Source of the DNA: an uncultured bacterium
Lineage (GTDB): Bacteria > Vulcanimicrobiota > CADAWZ01
DNA length: 62,006 bases
Assembly (NCBI GenBank): GCA_902790465.1
Contig: CADASF010000037.1
Location: 1-62,006 of the forward strand
Direction of reading: 5' to 3'
In this document: positions 1 through 9,486 of the stretch, one piece after another
Layout: each line of letters opens with the position of its first letter
Numbering within the stretch: position 1 is the first letter of the stretch
Notes under the pieces: model-generated
What the model saw: the letters and a program-made list of their open reading frames with translations, nothing else
The model's database searches: none
Told to the model about the DNA's origin: nothing
Position numbers and translations under genes: made by a program

Positions 1-188
1 ACTTATTTTTGATAACTTGTTTATTTTCTGCTTTTCTTTCTTTGTTAACTAAATAAAAACTTAGTTGATAATTGGCTCAACCTCCCTAACCCTCCCAGTG
101 TTTTTTCTCCTCCATTTATGAAGGAGCTTAATTGCCAAAAGGAGGGAAATATTAAGTAAATCAGGCAGAAATTGAATAAATAGAGATA

Positions 189-325
189 ATCGACTCAATT
201 TTTAAGTAAATAATAATTAACAGGCTTAGATTGCCACGGTCGCATAGCTCCCTCGCAATGACAAAGTGGCAGTAAACAGGCATATATTGGATAGTTTATA
301 GCAACTTTTTATTTAATTATTTTTT
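189..325 (+). repeat. Dispersed composite palindromic repeat, copy 1
   Basis: The segment runs from ATCGACTCAATTTTTAAG through a central imperfect palindrome (GATTGCCACGG...CCTCGCAATGAC) to an AGTTTATAGCAACTTTTTA end. The same layout recurs at 42285-42407 (inverted), 55873-56155 and 60692-60930. The rest of bases 1-333 holds no gene that I can support, only another CTCC/GGAG hairpin near 105-160. Short GTCATTGCGAGG...GGCAATC palindromes are common in bacterial genomes and are probably non-autonomous mobile repeats. Confidence 0.8.
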
Positions 326-333
326 TTAAAACT

Positions 334-375
334 AAAAAAAAGCCTTTGGACAAAATATTTGTTCAAAGGCTTTTC
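334..375 (-). terminator. Intrinsic terminator of the rpmH-jag operon
   Basis: On the minus strand AAAAGCCTTTG pairs with CAAAGGCTTTT across a short A/T-rich loop and is followed by a run of T. It lies 18 bases past the jag stop codon. Confidence 0.9.
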
Positions 376-392
376 ATGTCATGATTCACTTC

Positions 393-1022
393 TTAATCTT
401 GATTTTTGGGTGATATAACAACTCTTCTCATTGGTTCTTCACCTTGTGAGAATGTTATAACATCTGGATGATTTTGTAATGTCAAATGGATTATTCTGCG
501 TTCATTTGGCATCATTGGATCGAGTGTTATATTTTTTCTGTCATACTTTACTTTTTCAGCAAGTTTTATTGCCATGTCTTTAAGACTGCGTTCTCTTCTC
601 TGTCTGTACCCTTCGATATCTAGGATAATTTTTGCTTTATCTTTCTTCTTTTTGTTGTAGATAAGACTTAAAAGAAACTGTAACGCATCGAGAGTTTGAC
701 CTTTTTTACCTATGAGAATTCCCATATCTCCACCAATTATATTTAATCTCAATACATCACCGTCTTGTTCTTTTTCAATTTCACCTGTCAAATCAAGATA
801 TGATAAAATTTTTTGTATTATTTCATCTGTTATGTCTTCGGCATCATTTTTTAAGATAGCTTTTACACGAGCAAATTTATTTCCCCAGCCAAAAACTCCT
901 TTTGATCCTTCATCTATAACTTCTATTTCAAGATTAGGATCATCTTTATCTACCCCTAATTCATCTATTGCAGCTTTTGTTGCTTCTTCGACGGTACGGG
1001 CATATTTTTCTGCAACTTTCAT
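393..1022 (-). CDS. khpB: KhpB/Jag RNA-binding protein (Jag-N, KH, R3H)
   Basis: This 209-residue protein has an N-terminal Jag-N segment (residues 1-50), a KH domain with the GKKGQTL loop near residue 105, and a C-terminal R3H domain (RRERSLKDMA, then NERRIIH). The family binds RNA, partners KhpA, and affects cell elongation and division in Firmicutes. It is the last gene of the rpmH-rnpA-yidD-yidC-jag operon, the usual place for jag, and is followed by a strong terminator. Length and domain order are normal. Confidence 0.95.
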   Translation of the reverse strand: MKVAEKYARTVEEATKAAIDELGVDKDDPNLEIEVIDEGSKGVFGWGNKFARVKAILKNDAEDITDEIIQKILSYLDLTGEIEKEQDGDVLRLNIIGGDMGILIGKKGQTLDALQFLLSLIYNKKKKDKAKIILDIEGYRQRRERSLKDMAIKLAEKVKYDRKNITLDPMMPNERRIIHLTLQNHPDVITFSQGEEPMRRVVISPKNQD

Positions 1023-1084
1023 GTGAAGATGCCTCCGTTATATATAATGTTAATGGGGAGTACCCATATTTTACTTTGTTATTT

Positions 1085-1807
1085 TTAAGCTGTCTGTCCT
1101 TTAGCTTTTATTTTAGTTTCTGTTTCTGCTTTTTGTTGTTTTGGTTTATTATCATTCATTATCATGACTTGTTGAACTATACTGAGTAAGTTAAATACAA
1201 GCCAATATATAATCAAAGCACATGGCATTTTCCACTGGAACATCATCCAAGTAAAAAATACTGTCATGAACAATCCCATGCTGTTCTGTTGAGCAGCCAT
1301 TTTAGGATCTGATGCAACTGTAGTTGTTTTTTGGGTCAAATACATACTGAATCCATATATAAACAGTAAAAAAACATCTTGACCTGCAAGACTTTTAGCA
1401 AACCAATCAGGATGTTTATATGCAAGTGGAGTTCCAATCCAAAGGAAATAAGATCTCTCAAATACATTCTGATAGTTCATGATTACACGCCATATTAACC
1501 ACAGTATCGGAAGCTGTATGAACATAGGAAGACATCCACCCATAGGGTTTACATTGTTTTCTTTATACAATTTCATTGTTTCTTCTTGAAGTTTTTGAGG
1601 GTTGTCTTTGTATAATTCCTGTATTTTTTGAGCTTGTGGTTGAATTTTTGACATGTTCTTCATGGATTCGAACTGCTGTTTAGTTGGTCCATACAATATT
1701 ATTTTGATTAAAACTGCAAGTATGACCAATGCCCAACCATAACTTCCTGTAATGGCTACAAGAAAGTTTATCAAATTCATTATTAAGGTACTAAAAAATT
1801 CGATCAA
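1085..1807 (-). CDS. yidC: Membrane protein insertase YidC (short form)
   Basis: This is a 240-residue polytopic membrane protein of the YidC/Oxa1/Alb3 family, which inserts proteins into the inner membrane with or without SecYEG. Visible are the hydrophobic N-terminus, the charged cytoplasmic hairpin (KNMSKIQPQAQKIQELYKDN, about residues 50-70), NPMGGCLPMFIQLPIL, and a basic tail. It lacks the large periplasmic domain of proteobacterial YidC, and I see no lipobox. The start is TTG, with GGAG eight bases upstream. It follows yidD and precedes jag. Confidence 0.95.
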   Translation of the reverse strand: MIEFFSTLIMNLINFLVAITGSYGWALVILAVLIKIILYGPTKQQFESMKNMSKIQPQAQKIQELYKDNPQKLQEETMKLYKENNVNPMGGCLPMFIQLPILWLIWRVIMNYQNVFERSYFLWIGTPLAYKHPDWFAKSLAGQDVFLLFIYGFSMYLTQKTTTVASDPKMAAQQNSMGLFMTVFFTWMMFQWKMPCALIIYWLVFNLLSIVQQVMIMNDNKPKQQKAETETKIKAKGQTA

Positions 1808-1849
1808 AAATAAAACTCCGTTCTTTTGTGAGAATAAAAAATGAAATAA

Positions 1850-2089
1850 TTAATCTACTGGATCATAACCACCCTTATTATAAGGATTACATCTGAGGAT
1901 TCTCCACATACCTTTTAAAATGCCTTTTACTACTCCATATTTTATTATAGCCTCTTTGGTATATTGAGAACAACTTGGTGTAAAACGGCATACTGGCGGA
2001 AAATGCCTTTTAACTTTCTGGTACATTTCAATAAGGAAAACACAAATTTTAACCGCCATATTATATCTGTCCTTAGAAAATGAGTTCAA
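1850..2089 (-). CDS. yidD: Membrane protein insertion efficiency factor YidD
   Basis: This 79-residue protein carries the family signature [15 protein letters not shown] followed by [23 protein letters not shown]. YidD is a small amphipathic membrane-associated protein that helps YidC-dependent insertion. Its position between rnpA and yidC is the standard arrangement, and its length is typical. Confidence 0.95.
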   Translation of the reverse strand: MNSFSKDRYNMAVKICVFLIEMYQKVKRHFPPVCRFTPSCSQYTKEAIIKYGVVKGILKGMWRILRCNPYNKGGYDPVD

Positions 2090-2141
2090 TATATAAAAAG
2101 AAATGGGAAAAATTTCAAAATTAGATAAGTCCTTATTTAAG

Positions 2142-2171
2142 TTTAAGGGGCTTACCCAAAAGCCCCTTAAA
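2142..2171 (-). terminator. Hairpin at the rnpA stop codon
   Basis: TTTAAGGGGCTT pairs perfectly with AAGCCCCTTAAA and overlaps the end of rnpA. The minus-strand continuation is not T-rich. It may therefore be a weak terminator or an mRNA-processing or stability hairpin that sets the rpmH-rnpA message apart from yidD-yidC-jag. Confidence 0.55.
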
Positions 2172-2514
2172 TGGTTTGTGAATATTTAATTATTCCGAGT
2201 TTGCATGACATTTCAAAAAAAGATTTTTTCAAAGATTCAAAATCTGCAGTTATTATCTGTTTCCTTGCCATTATGACAAGTGAGCCATTAAATTCAAATT
2301 GTTGAAGAAAATAGCGGATTAACTCTCTTATTCTTCTTTTTGCCCTGTTTCTTATGACAGCACAACCCAATTTTTTACCTGCACATATTCCAAATTCTGC
2401 TAAAATGTCATCTTTTTTCAAATAAAAAATAAAAAATGGGCTGTTTAATCCATATCCATTTTTTATTATAGAGGAAAATTTATTTGATGATTTTATAATG
2501 TTTAATTTTGACAT
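2167..2514 (-). CDS. rnpA: Ribonuclease P protein component
   Basis: This 115-residue basic protein carries the RNase P protein signature ([21 protein letters not shown], near residues 47-67). It is the protein cofactor of the RNase P ribozyme, which matures tRNA 5' ends. Its ATG overlaps the rpmH stop codon by one base (TAATG), so the two genes are translationally coupled. Confidence 0.96.
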   Translation of the reverse strand: MSKLNIIKSSNKFSSIIKNGYGLNSPFFIFYLKKDDILAEFGICAGKKLGCAVIRNRAKRRIRELIRYFLQQFEFNGSLVIMARKQIITADFESLKKSFFEMSCKLGIIKYSQTI

Positions 2515-2648
2515 TATGCAGTCAAGCGTTTTCTGCCTTTAAGCATTCTTCTTTTAATAACTTTGATTCCACTTGCTGTTGACATTCTTTTTCTGAAGCC
2601 ATGTACTTTACTGCGATGTAAATTATTTGGCTGATATGTTCTCTTCAT
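2514..2648 (-). CDS. rpmH: 50S ribosomal protein L34
   Basis: This is a 44-residue gene I found by translating the minus strand. It reads [18 protein letters not shown] and ends in a run of Arg and Lys, the classic L34 sequence. L34 is a small protein of the large ribosomal subunit. It heads the rnpA-yidD-yidC-jag operon. Unlike many bacteria, dnaA is not upstream; ruvB is, running the same way. Confidence 0.97.
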   Translation of the reverse strand: MKRTYQPNNLHRSKVHGFRKRMSTASGIKVIKRRMLKGRKRLTA

Positions 2649-2779
2649 TGTTCAGTCCTCTTATATCTTTCTATTATATTTTAAGGGGCTATATTTTTTT
2701 ACAGTCCCTTTATTTATTTCACATTTGAAGAGTAGTATAACACACCTATTTTATAAAATCAAGAGGAAAAGCAAAAAAA

Positions 2780-3811
2780 TCAATAATTTTGTAATTTTTT
2801 AGGAATTTCTTTTCCTAAAACCATATATGCTTCGGCTGTTGCCATTCTTCCTCTTGTAGTTTTTTCTATTAAACCTTCTTTTAATAAATAAGGTTCATAT
2901 ACTTCTTCTATGTTTTCAGGTTCATCTGAAACAGATGCGGATAATGTTTCAAGTCCAACCGCTCTTCCCTTGAACTTACCTGTCAATAAATCTAAAATAG
3001 CTCTATCTTCGTGATCAAGTCCTCTTTTATCTATCCCCAAACATGACAAAGCATAATCTGCTATTTCTTCTGTGATTGTACCCTCATTTTTTACTTCAGC
3101 AAAATCCCTAACTCTTCTCAAAAGCCTATTTGCAATTCGAGGAGTTCCACGAGCCCTTGAAGCAAGCTCATAAGCAGCTTTTGGTGTTATCTTTACTTTT
3201 AAAATCGAAGCAGACCTCATGACTATCTTTTTTAATTGCTCTGGAGTATAAAAAGAAAGTGCTAACAAAATTCCAAATCTAGCTCTTAGAGGAGATGAAA
3301 GATTTCCACTTCTTGTTGTTGCACCGATCAAAGTAAATTTTGGAAGTGCGATCCTTATTGGTTTTGCTCCAATACCTCTGCTGATTACTCTGTCAACAGC
3401 AAAGTCTTCCATTGCTGAATAGAGTATTTCTTCAATAGGTTTCCTCAATCTATGGATTTCGTCTATAAAAAGAACATCGCCTTCCTTAAGAGCCTTTAAA
3501 ATAATAATGAGGTCAATAGGTCTCTCTATAGCAGGGCCAGAAGTTATTCTTATTTCCCTTCCTGTTTCTCTTGCAATTATTGAAGCAAGTGTTGTTTTTC
3601 CAAGTCCAGCACTTCCATATAAAAGTACATGGTCAAGTGGTTCTTCTCTCTTGTTTGCTGCACCTATAAAAACACTCAAATTGTCTTTTATTGACTGTTG
3701 CCCAATGTAGTCTGAAAGCCAAAGAGGTCTTATACTTTCCTCAACAGAAAACTCTTCCTCATTTTGTGCATTTGAAAGAATAGAATTTTGTCTTCCTTTC
3801 ACTGCACTCAT
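2780..3811 (-). CDS. ruvB: Holliday junction branch-migration helicase RuvB
   Basis: This 343-residue AAA+ ATPase has Walker A GSAGLGKTT (residues 66-74), Walker B with DEIHR, sensor 1 (GATTRSG), the GTPRIANRLLRRVRD box, and a C-terminal winged helix. It drives branch migration of Holliday junctions as hexamers flanking RuvA. The start overlaps the end of ruvA by four bases (ATGA). It is the last gene of yebC-ruvC-ruvA-ruvB. Confidence 0.97.
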   Translation of the reverse strand: MSAVKGRQNSILSNAQNEEEFSVEESIRPLWLSDYIGQQSIKDNLSVFIGAANKREEPLDHVLLYGSAGLGKTTLASIIARETGREIRITSGPAIERPIDLIIILKALKEGDVLFIDEIHRLRKPIEEILYSAMEDFAVDRVISRGIGAKPIRIALPKFTLIGATTRSGNLSSPLRARFGILLALSFYTPEQLKKIVMRSASILKVKITPKAAYELASRARGTPRIANRLLRRVRDFAEVKNEGTITEEIADYALSCLGIDKRGLDHEDRAILDLLTGKFKGRAVGLETLSASVSDEPENIEEVYEPYLLKEGLIEKTTRGRMATAEAYMVLGKEIPKKLQNY

Positions 3812-4431
3812 TTCATGCCTTCCAAAACTTTAGAAATAGCTTCATTCAATTCGAGGTCTTTATATTCTTCAAATTTTTGTTTTGCTATTTCTTTTGCTTC
3901 TTTTGGGCTACAGCCAAACTCTTGTAAAACAAGTTCTATGTCTTTTATTTTTTCGTCGAAAGATAAATTTTTGACAGGTTTTTCTTCTTCATCAGATTCT
4001 GATTTGTAATGCAATTTTACAAATTTATTGAACTTATCTTTTTGTTTAAGTTCAATTAACATTCTCTCAATTTTCTTTTCTCCCATACCTGGAATTTTTT
4101 TGAGAGTTTTTTTATCCTCATTTAAAATTGCTTTTATAAAATCTTCAATCTTTGTAAAAGAAATTAAAGTCAAAGCCAATTTAGGACCAAAAGAGCTTAT
4201 GCTTCTTATTATTGTAAAAAGTTCTTTTTCTTCTTTTGACAAAAATCCATAAATATCAGCAGCATTTTCAGATATCTGCAAAATTGTATGTAATTTTATT
4301 TCTGAGTTTGGCTTTATTTCAAGATAATTGTCAGAAGTTGGAGTATTTACAAAATACCCAAGACCTCCTGTCTCAACAACAATAAATCCATTTCCTATTT
4401 CTTCTGCTTTTCCCTTAATAAAATCGATCAT
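3808..4431 (-). CDS. ruvA: Holliday junction DNA-binding subunit RuvA
   Basis: This protein of about 207 residues begins MIDFIKGKAEEI and has the OB-fold domain, two helix-hairpin-helix motifs (the second is KKIPGMGEKKIERMLIELK) and a C-terminal three-helix domain that contacts RuvB. I chose the ATG at 4431 because AAAGG, formed by the last codons of ruvC, sits seven bases upstream. A start five codons earlier would overlap ruvC and lacks that site. RuvA tetramers hold the Holliday junction for RuvB and RuvC. Confidence 0.94.
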   Translation of the reverse strand: MIDFIKGKAEEIGNGFIVVETGGLGYFVNTPTSDNYLEIKPNSEIKLHTILQISENAADIYGFLSKEEKELFTIIRSISSFGPKLALTLISFTKIEDFIKAILNEDKKTLKKIPGMGEKKIERMLIELKQKDKFNKFVKLHYKSESDEEEKPVKNLSFDEKIKDIELVLQEFGCSPKEAKEIAKQKFEEYKDLELNEAISKVLEGMK

Positions 4432-4435
4432 TGTT

Positions 4436-4918
4436 TTACCTTTCAAATTCTACAGCAAAAGCATGACATAGAGCTATCGCAAGAGCATCAGCAACATCAT
4501 CTGGTCCTTTTATTTTTTCAACCCCAAGATGTAATTTTACAGTTTCCTTAACTTCACTTTTAGAAGCTCTTCCATACCCAGAAAGAGTTTCTTTTACCTG
4601 AAGAGGTGTATATTCAAAGACTGGAATGGAATTCAAAGCAGAAGCGAGAAGAATCACTCCTCTTGCCTCTCCAACACTCATGGCTGTTGTCACATTTCTG
4701 TTGAAGAACAACTTTTCCATTGCCAATTCGTCTGGTTTTATTTCTTTTATTTTAGATGTTATATCTTCAAAAAGAATTTTTAGCCTTTCCGCTCCAGTCT
4801 TTTCTTTCGGTGTTGTAATACAACCACAGGAAATTAAAGTTGGTTTTTGCCCTTTTTCTATATTTATATATCCAAATCCAGTTCTTCCTGTTCCTGGATC
4901 AATTCCCAATATAACCAA
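4436..4918 (-). CDS. ruvC: Crossover junction endodeoxyribonuclease RuvC
   Basis: This 160-residue resolvase has the RNase H-fold start VILGIDPGTGRTGFGYI (catalytic Asp7), the Glu in MEKLFFNRN, and the C-terminal KGPDDVADALAIALCH with catalytic acids. It cuts Holliday junctions symmetrically. The start is TTG, six bases after the yebC stop, with AAGGA in the yebC tail as ribosome-binding site. Its length is typical. Confidence 0.95.
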   Translation of the reverse strand: MVILGIDPGTGRTGFGYINIEKGQKPTLISCGCITTPKEKTGAERLKILFEDITSKIKEIKPDELAMEKLFFNRNVTTAMSVGEARGVILLASALNSIPVFEYTPLQVKETLSGYGRASKSEVKETVKLHLGVEKIKGPDDVADALAIALCHAFAVEFER

Positions 4919-4924
4919 CTCAAA

Positions 4925-5647
4925 TTATTCCTTCATATCATAATTTGTATATACATTCTGAACATCATCTATTGAATCAAGTGCATCGATCAATTTTGTT
5001 ACCTTTGCACCGACTTCTTCACTTGCTTCTATATAATTTTCTGGAATCCAAGTTACTTCTGCAGATTCACACTCAATTTTTGCATCATCAAGAGCATTTT
5101 TTACTGCTGCAAAATCTGAAGGAGCACATGTTATTTCAAATCCATCTTCTGATGACTCTATATTTTCACAACCTGCATCGAGGAGAAGTTCCATAAGTGA
5201 ATCTTCTGTATTTCCTTCTGCTGGAACAAAAATAACACCTTTCTTCTGGAACATATATGAAACACAGCCATTTTCACCGAGTGATCCGCCATGTTTTGTC
5301 AAAGTGCTTCTAACAGCTGCAGCACTTCTATTTCTATTATCAGTTGCTATTTCAATCATAATAGCAACACCAGATGGACCATATCCCTCATACATCAACT
5401 GTTCATAATCAGCTGCACCTGCTCCACTTGCTTTTTCAATAGTTCTTTTTATGTTATCGGCAGGCATATTTACTTCTTTTGCTTTTTGGATAGCAACTTT
5501 TAGTCTGAAGTTTGTATCTGGATTACCGCCACCTTCTTTTACTGCCATGTGAATTTCTTTTGAAACTCTTGTAAAAACCTGACCTCTTGCACTATCTGTT
5601 TTAGATTTTTTCTCTTTGATATTATGCCATTTTGAATGTCCTGACAT
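4925..5647 (-). CDS. yebC: YebC/PmpR family protein (TACO1-like)
   Basis: This 240-residue protein opens MSGHSKWHNIKEKKSKTD and contains IKRTIEKASGAG and YEGYGPSGVAIMIE, all hallmarks of YebC. The family was described as transcriptional regulators; later work ties members to translation through difficult (for example proline-rich) stretches. It starts the yebC-ruvCAB operon behind an AAGGAGG site. A small CCGAAA/TTTCGG hairpin lies in its leader. Confidence 0.94.
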   Translation of the reverse strand: MSGHSKWHNIKEKKSKTDSARGQVFTRVSKEIHMAVKEGGGNPDTNFRLKVAIQKAKEVNMPADNIKRTIEKASGAGAADYEQLMYEGYGPSGVAIMIEIATDNRNRSAAAVRSTLTKHGGSLGENGCVSYMFQKKGVIFVPAEGNTEDSLMELLLDAGCENIESSEDGFEITCAPSDFAAVKNALDDAKIECESAEVTWIPENYIEASEEVGAKVTKLIDALDSIDDVQNVYTNYDMKE

Positions 5648-5744
5648 ATAGGCCTCCTTAAATTAACCCGAAAAATTTCGGATATAAAATATTGTATCTT
5701 AAATTTGCTTTTTATTTTTCTTATTCCTTTTTTAGATTTAATAA

Positions 5745-7394
5745 CTACAACAAAATTATATTGTTATTTCTATTTCTTCCAGCATTACTGAGAAAATACC
5801 CTATATATTCAAGATTTTTTCTCGCAGGAGTATATAGAGGGTCTATTCTAAGTGCATCTCTCCAAAGTCTTTCAGCATACGCTTCTCTTCCTGTTTTTGA
5901 ATAAATATAACCCAAATTATTCAATACTTCACAATCTTCAGGATATTTTGTCAACAAAATTTGGTAATATTTTTCAGCCTCAAAATATTTTTTTTCAGAT
6001 AGAAAAAATAATCCTAAATTTGAAACAGTATAATAATCTTCTAAATTTTGCTCTTCTATTTCTGTGAGGATTTTTATAGCCTCTCTTGTATATCCAGCAT
6101 GAAATATTGAAAGGGCATAAATGTTTATTGCATTTATATTTGTGTCATCTAATTTTAAGGCTTTTCTAGATAAAAATATTGCTTTTTTAAATTCTCCTTT
6201 TTCTAGAAAACATAAGGATAAATTTAATAAAGCAGATATGTCATTTTCATCTTTATCTAAAACTTTTATAAAATAAAATTTTGCATCATCATATCGTTCA
6301 AAAAAAAGTGATAAAAATCCAGCTAAATTTTTAATTTTTCTACTTGAATTTGGATTTGAAGCAACCCTTCTTGCATAGTATAAAGCCTCTTTATATCGTT
6401 CTGCTGAATATAGGCAATAAGATTTATTTGAAATTGTCTCAATATCATCCTCTTTTATTTTTAGAGCTTCATCAATTTGTGCTAATGATTTATTTATTTC
6501 ACCTAATTTTAAATATGCAAGAGCGAGTATATTTTTTGAATAAATATCAAGTGGATTTATTTCAGTTGCTTTTTTGAGATTTCTCACTGCCTCTGACCAT
6601 TTATGTCGAACTAAATCAAGAATTCCTAAATTACAATATGTGTTTGAGCTATTGGGAGTCCATGCCAAAATTTTTAAAAGTTCTTTTTCTGATTCCTCCC
6701 ATTTTCTCTGTTTTGCCAAAACTCGTCCTAAATTATTCCTTGCTTCTATGTATTTCATGGAAAAAGATATGGATTTTCTGAAACAGGATTCACTTTTTTC
6801 TAAATCCCCTTCTTCTTCATATACCAAACCCAAATTATTCAGAGTAACAAAATCCATTTCATTCAAACTGAAGGATTTTTTTAAAATCTTCTTGGCTTCA
6901 GATATATTTTTATTTCTTAGATATGTAGTTCCAAGCCTATTCAGTGCATAAATATCATTAGGCATATTTATCAGATGTTTTTTAAATTCTTCTTCAGCTT
7001 CTTCATATTTTCCAAGTTTTAGATATAATAATCCTATATTATAATTTGCATAGGTGTATTTTGGAGATAACTTTAAGGCTTTTTTAAATGCTCTCTCTGC
7101 TTTATCATATAGTCCAAGCCCTGAAAATGCTATGCCAATACTGTTATATGGAATAGGATTTTGTGGATCATTTTCAATCTGTTTTTCATATTCTGATATT
7201 GATTTTAAGAAAACATTTTTCTTTAATTTAAAAGTTTCAGAAATAATCCCTTGCTCTCTTTTAGAAAATAATTCACTGTTAAATGCTTCATCTGTATCAA
7301 AACCAAGAAAAGTCATTATGCAACCTTCTTGACCGTCAATATGTCTCAATGGTATATCTGAAGGTTCAAAGAAGTCAATATCAGAAAACTTCAT
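5745..7394 (-). CDS. Soluble TPR-repeat protein
   Basis: This 549-residue protein has about 45 residues of unknown sequence and then back-to-back tetratricopeptide repeats to the C-terminus, with the usual W/L-G-Y-A-F-A-P spacing (for example PIPYNSIGIAFSGLGLYDKA). No signal peptide or membrane helix is visible, so it probably acts as a cytoplasmic protein-interaction scaffold. Its ATG overlaps the stop of the upstream TPR lipoprotein (ATGA), so the two are translationally coupled and probably work together. The partner is unknown. Confidence 0.85.
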   Translation of the reverse strand: MKFSDIDFFEPSDIPLRHIDGQEGCIMTFLGFDTDEAFNSELFSKREQGIISETFKLKKNVFLKSISEYEKQIENDPQNPIPYNSIGIAFSGLGLYDKAERAFKKALKLSPKYTYANYNIGLLYLKLGKYEEAEEEFKKHLINMPNDIYALNRLGTTYLRNKNISEAKKILKKSFSLNEMDFVTLNNLGLVYEEEGDLEKSESCFRKSISFSMKYIEARNNLGRVLAKQRKWEESEKELLKILAWTPNSSNTYCNLGILDLVRHKWSEAVRNLKKATEINPLDIYSKNILALAYLKLGEINKSLAQIDEALKIKEDDIETISNKSYCLYSAERYKEALYYARRVASNPNSSRKIKNLAGFLSLFFERYDDAKFYFIKVLDKDENDISALLNLSLCFLEKGEFKKAIFLSRKALKLDDTNINAINIYALSIFHAGYTREAIKILTEIEEQNLEDYYTVSNLGLFFLSEKKYFEAEKYYQILLTKYPEDCEVLNNLGYIYSKTGREAYAERLWRDALRIDPLYTPARKNLEYIGYFLSNAGRNRNNNIILL

Positions 7395-9277
7395 TTTTTA
7401 ACTTCCTTTTTTTCTTTGTTCTTGTTTTGCTTTTTTAAAAGTTCACTTAAAATATTTTTTTCTCTGTTTTCTTCTTTCTTAGAATAAGAATATATAACAA
7501 AATCATTTATTTTATTTTGCATTTCTTTTAATTCTTTTATATTATGTTCTATCGCAACTTTATTTGCAGATTTTAGACTTGTTGTTAAATAGAAATCTGT
7601 TATTCTTGCTATATTATTTATAGTTTTTCCATACTTCTTTTCTTTTTCTATTTTTTCAATATTCTTTACAATTTCAGAAGTTTTTGGATATGTTATTTTT
7701 TTCTCTTTTTCCTTAGAATTATTCTTTTCTTCCTTTTTTGGCTTTGTTTCTTCATTTATATTTTTTATGGCCATGGATAGAATAATATCTTCATAAGGTG
7801 TCTTTTTATTCTTTATATATGTTTTTATAACAACATCATATTTATGCTCAATAAGGTTATTTATTGATGAGACAAATTGTTTTATATCGGATTCTTTTAT
7901 AAATTTTTCAAATGATTTAAATAATTTGTTTGTTTCTTTATCTGTTGGAGATATCAAATAGATATACAAAGGAATCTTTTCATCAAACTTTTCTTTGTCA
8001 TATAGTTGTTTAAATATTGCCTCAGCCTTTTCTGTCTTTTTTTGTAAAACAAAAATAAAACCAAGTTTTATCATATCATCTGTTGTTATGTCTTTTTGGC
8101 TAATTATATCTGAAGCTACTTGTTCGGCAGAATCAATATGATCACTGAAGAACAAAAGATCTCTCAATATTTTTTTTCCAGAAATTGAAAAATCCTTACT
8201 TAAACATGCCTTTGATATATAATCTGTTGCTTCTTTTCTGTTTCCTGATTTGTATGCTTCTCTTCCAAACCATTCGAGAGTTTTTACATCATTGCCATTT
8301 AGTGACAAAATTTGTTTATATATTTCAATAGCCTTATCTTTTTTATTTGAATTCTCCAAAATTTCTGCTTTTAATCTCAATCCCTCAATATTTGTTGGTT
8401 CAGCTCGCAAAATCTTATTTGCAAGTGTTGCAGATTTAGAAAGGTCATTTTGTATAAATCTAATTCTTCCCTCTATTAGTTCTGCTTTTATGTGATTGGG
8501 ATTTATTGCATATATTTTTTCAACAGCCTTTAATGCTTCTTCATATTTTTTTGTTTTTAAATATTGTTCTGCTATCAAATAAATAGGTGTTGTTCTATTT
8601 GGATTTAAGTTCATGGATTTTTTCCATTCAGCTAATCCCTGTTCTTCATCACCTTTTGCAATATATATTTTTCCAGCAAGTTCAAGTCCTTCTTCTGATT
8701 CAGGTTCAAGCTCATTATATTTTTTTATTTCACTCAAAGCAGGATCTAATTTATTCATTGCAAGCCATGCTTTTGCTAAACTCATGTGAACAGTTGGAAA
8801 TTCTGAATCTATCTCTATTATCTTTTTGAGTTGTTTTACTGCAATGTCATATTTTCCCTGCTTTATATATTCTTCACCTATTCCATCGATTGCCCAAAGG
8901 TAATTTTGATCTTTTTCAAGTGATTTTCTATAATAGTTATTTTTCTCATCTAAATTGTCCATTAACCTACCATACAAATACAAGTAACAAGGACTTTCTG
9001 GATATAACTCTAAATCTTTTTTATATTTTTGAATTAATTCTTCTTTATTTCCAAGACCTATCTCAATATCTTGATATTTCCTGTGTGCTTCAGTGTGTGT
9101 TTTTAGATGTTTTATTGCTGAGAGATATGATTTTTTTGCCTTTTCTGTTTCTCCACTTCTCTCATAATTTATTCCCTCTGAAAAACAACGATCGGCTTCT
9201 CGCTTTGCTCCCATACACCCTGTCAAAAACAGAATAAAGGGAATAACAACGAATAAGAAAATAAATTTTACTTTCAA
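7391..9277 (-). CDS. TPR-repeat lipoprotein
   Basis: This protein of about 628 residues begins with a lipoprotein signal peptide ending in the lipobox LTGC, so it should be anchored to a membrane. About a dozen TPRs follow, then a Lys/Glu-rich charged region (KPKKEEKNNSKEKEKK) and a helical tail. I prefer the TTG at 9277, which has GGAGG five bases upstream and gives a compact signal peptide. An ATG at 9295 is possible but has no ribosome-binding site. It forms an operon with the next TPR gene. Confidence 0.82.
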   Translation of the reverse strand: MKVKFIFLFVVIPFILFLTGCMGAKREADRCFSEGINYERSGETEKAKKSYLSAIKHLKTHTEAHRKYQDIEIGLGNKEELIQKYKKDLELYPESPCYLYLYGRLMDNLDEKNNYYRKSLEKDQNYLWAIDGIGEEYIKQGKYDIAVKQLKKIIEIDSEFPTVHMSLAKAWLAMNKLDPALSEIKKYNELEPESEEGLELAGKIYIAKGDEEQGLAEWKKSMNLNPNRTTPIYLIAEQYLKTKKYEEALKAVEKIYAINPNHIKAELIEGRIRFIQNDLSKSATLANKILRAEPTNIEGLRLKAEILENSNKKDKAIEIYKQILSLNGNDVKTLEWFGREAYKSGNRKEATDYISKACLSKDFSISGKKILRDLLFFSDHIDSAEQVASDIISQKDITTDDMIKLGFIFVLQKKTEKAEAIFKQLYDKEKFDEKIPLYIYLISPTDKETNKLFKSFEKFIKESDIKQFVSSINNLIEHKYDVVIKTYIKNKKTPYEDIILSMAIKNINEETKPKKEEKNNSKEKEKKITYPKTSEIVKNIEKIEKEKKYGKTINNIARITDFYLTTSLKSANKVAIEHNIKELKEMQNKINDFVIYSYSKKEENREKNILSELLKKQNKNKEKKEVKK

Positions 9278-9486
9278 AATAGCCTCCATTGTCATTTTTT
9301 ATAAAAATTTTATATATATTTCGCTATTATGTTTTTTTTGCCTGTATTTTAAAAGGTTTTTTTTGATTAAAAGATTTTAAAAAGGAAGAATATATAATTT
9401 TGAAGAAGTTTTAAGAAGAATATTATAATAAAATTTGTATATCAAATTTTCTTTGCTAAATTGAATTGTATTTGGAGAAGAAAAAA
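9278..9486. other. AT-rich divergent intergenic region
   Basis: This separates the divergent TPR lipoprotein and GspF-like genes and must hold promoters for both. It is almost pure A/T, and I see no confident -35/-10 pair, hairpin or reading frame. Confidence 0.5.

Noticed and set aside
1-333. Origin of replication near rpmH
   Set aside because: No cluster of TTATCCACA-type boxes was seen; the sequence is explained by the dispersed repeat.
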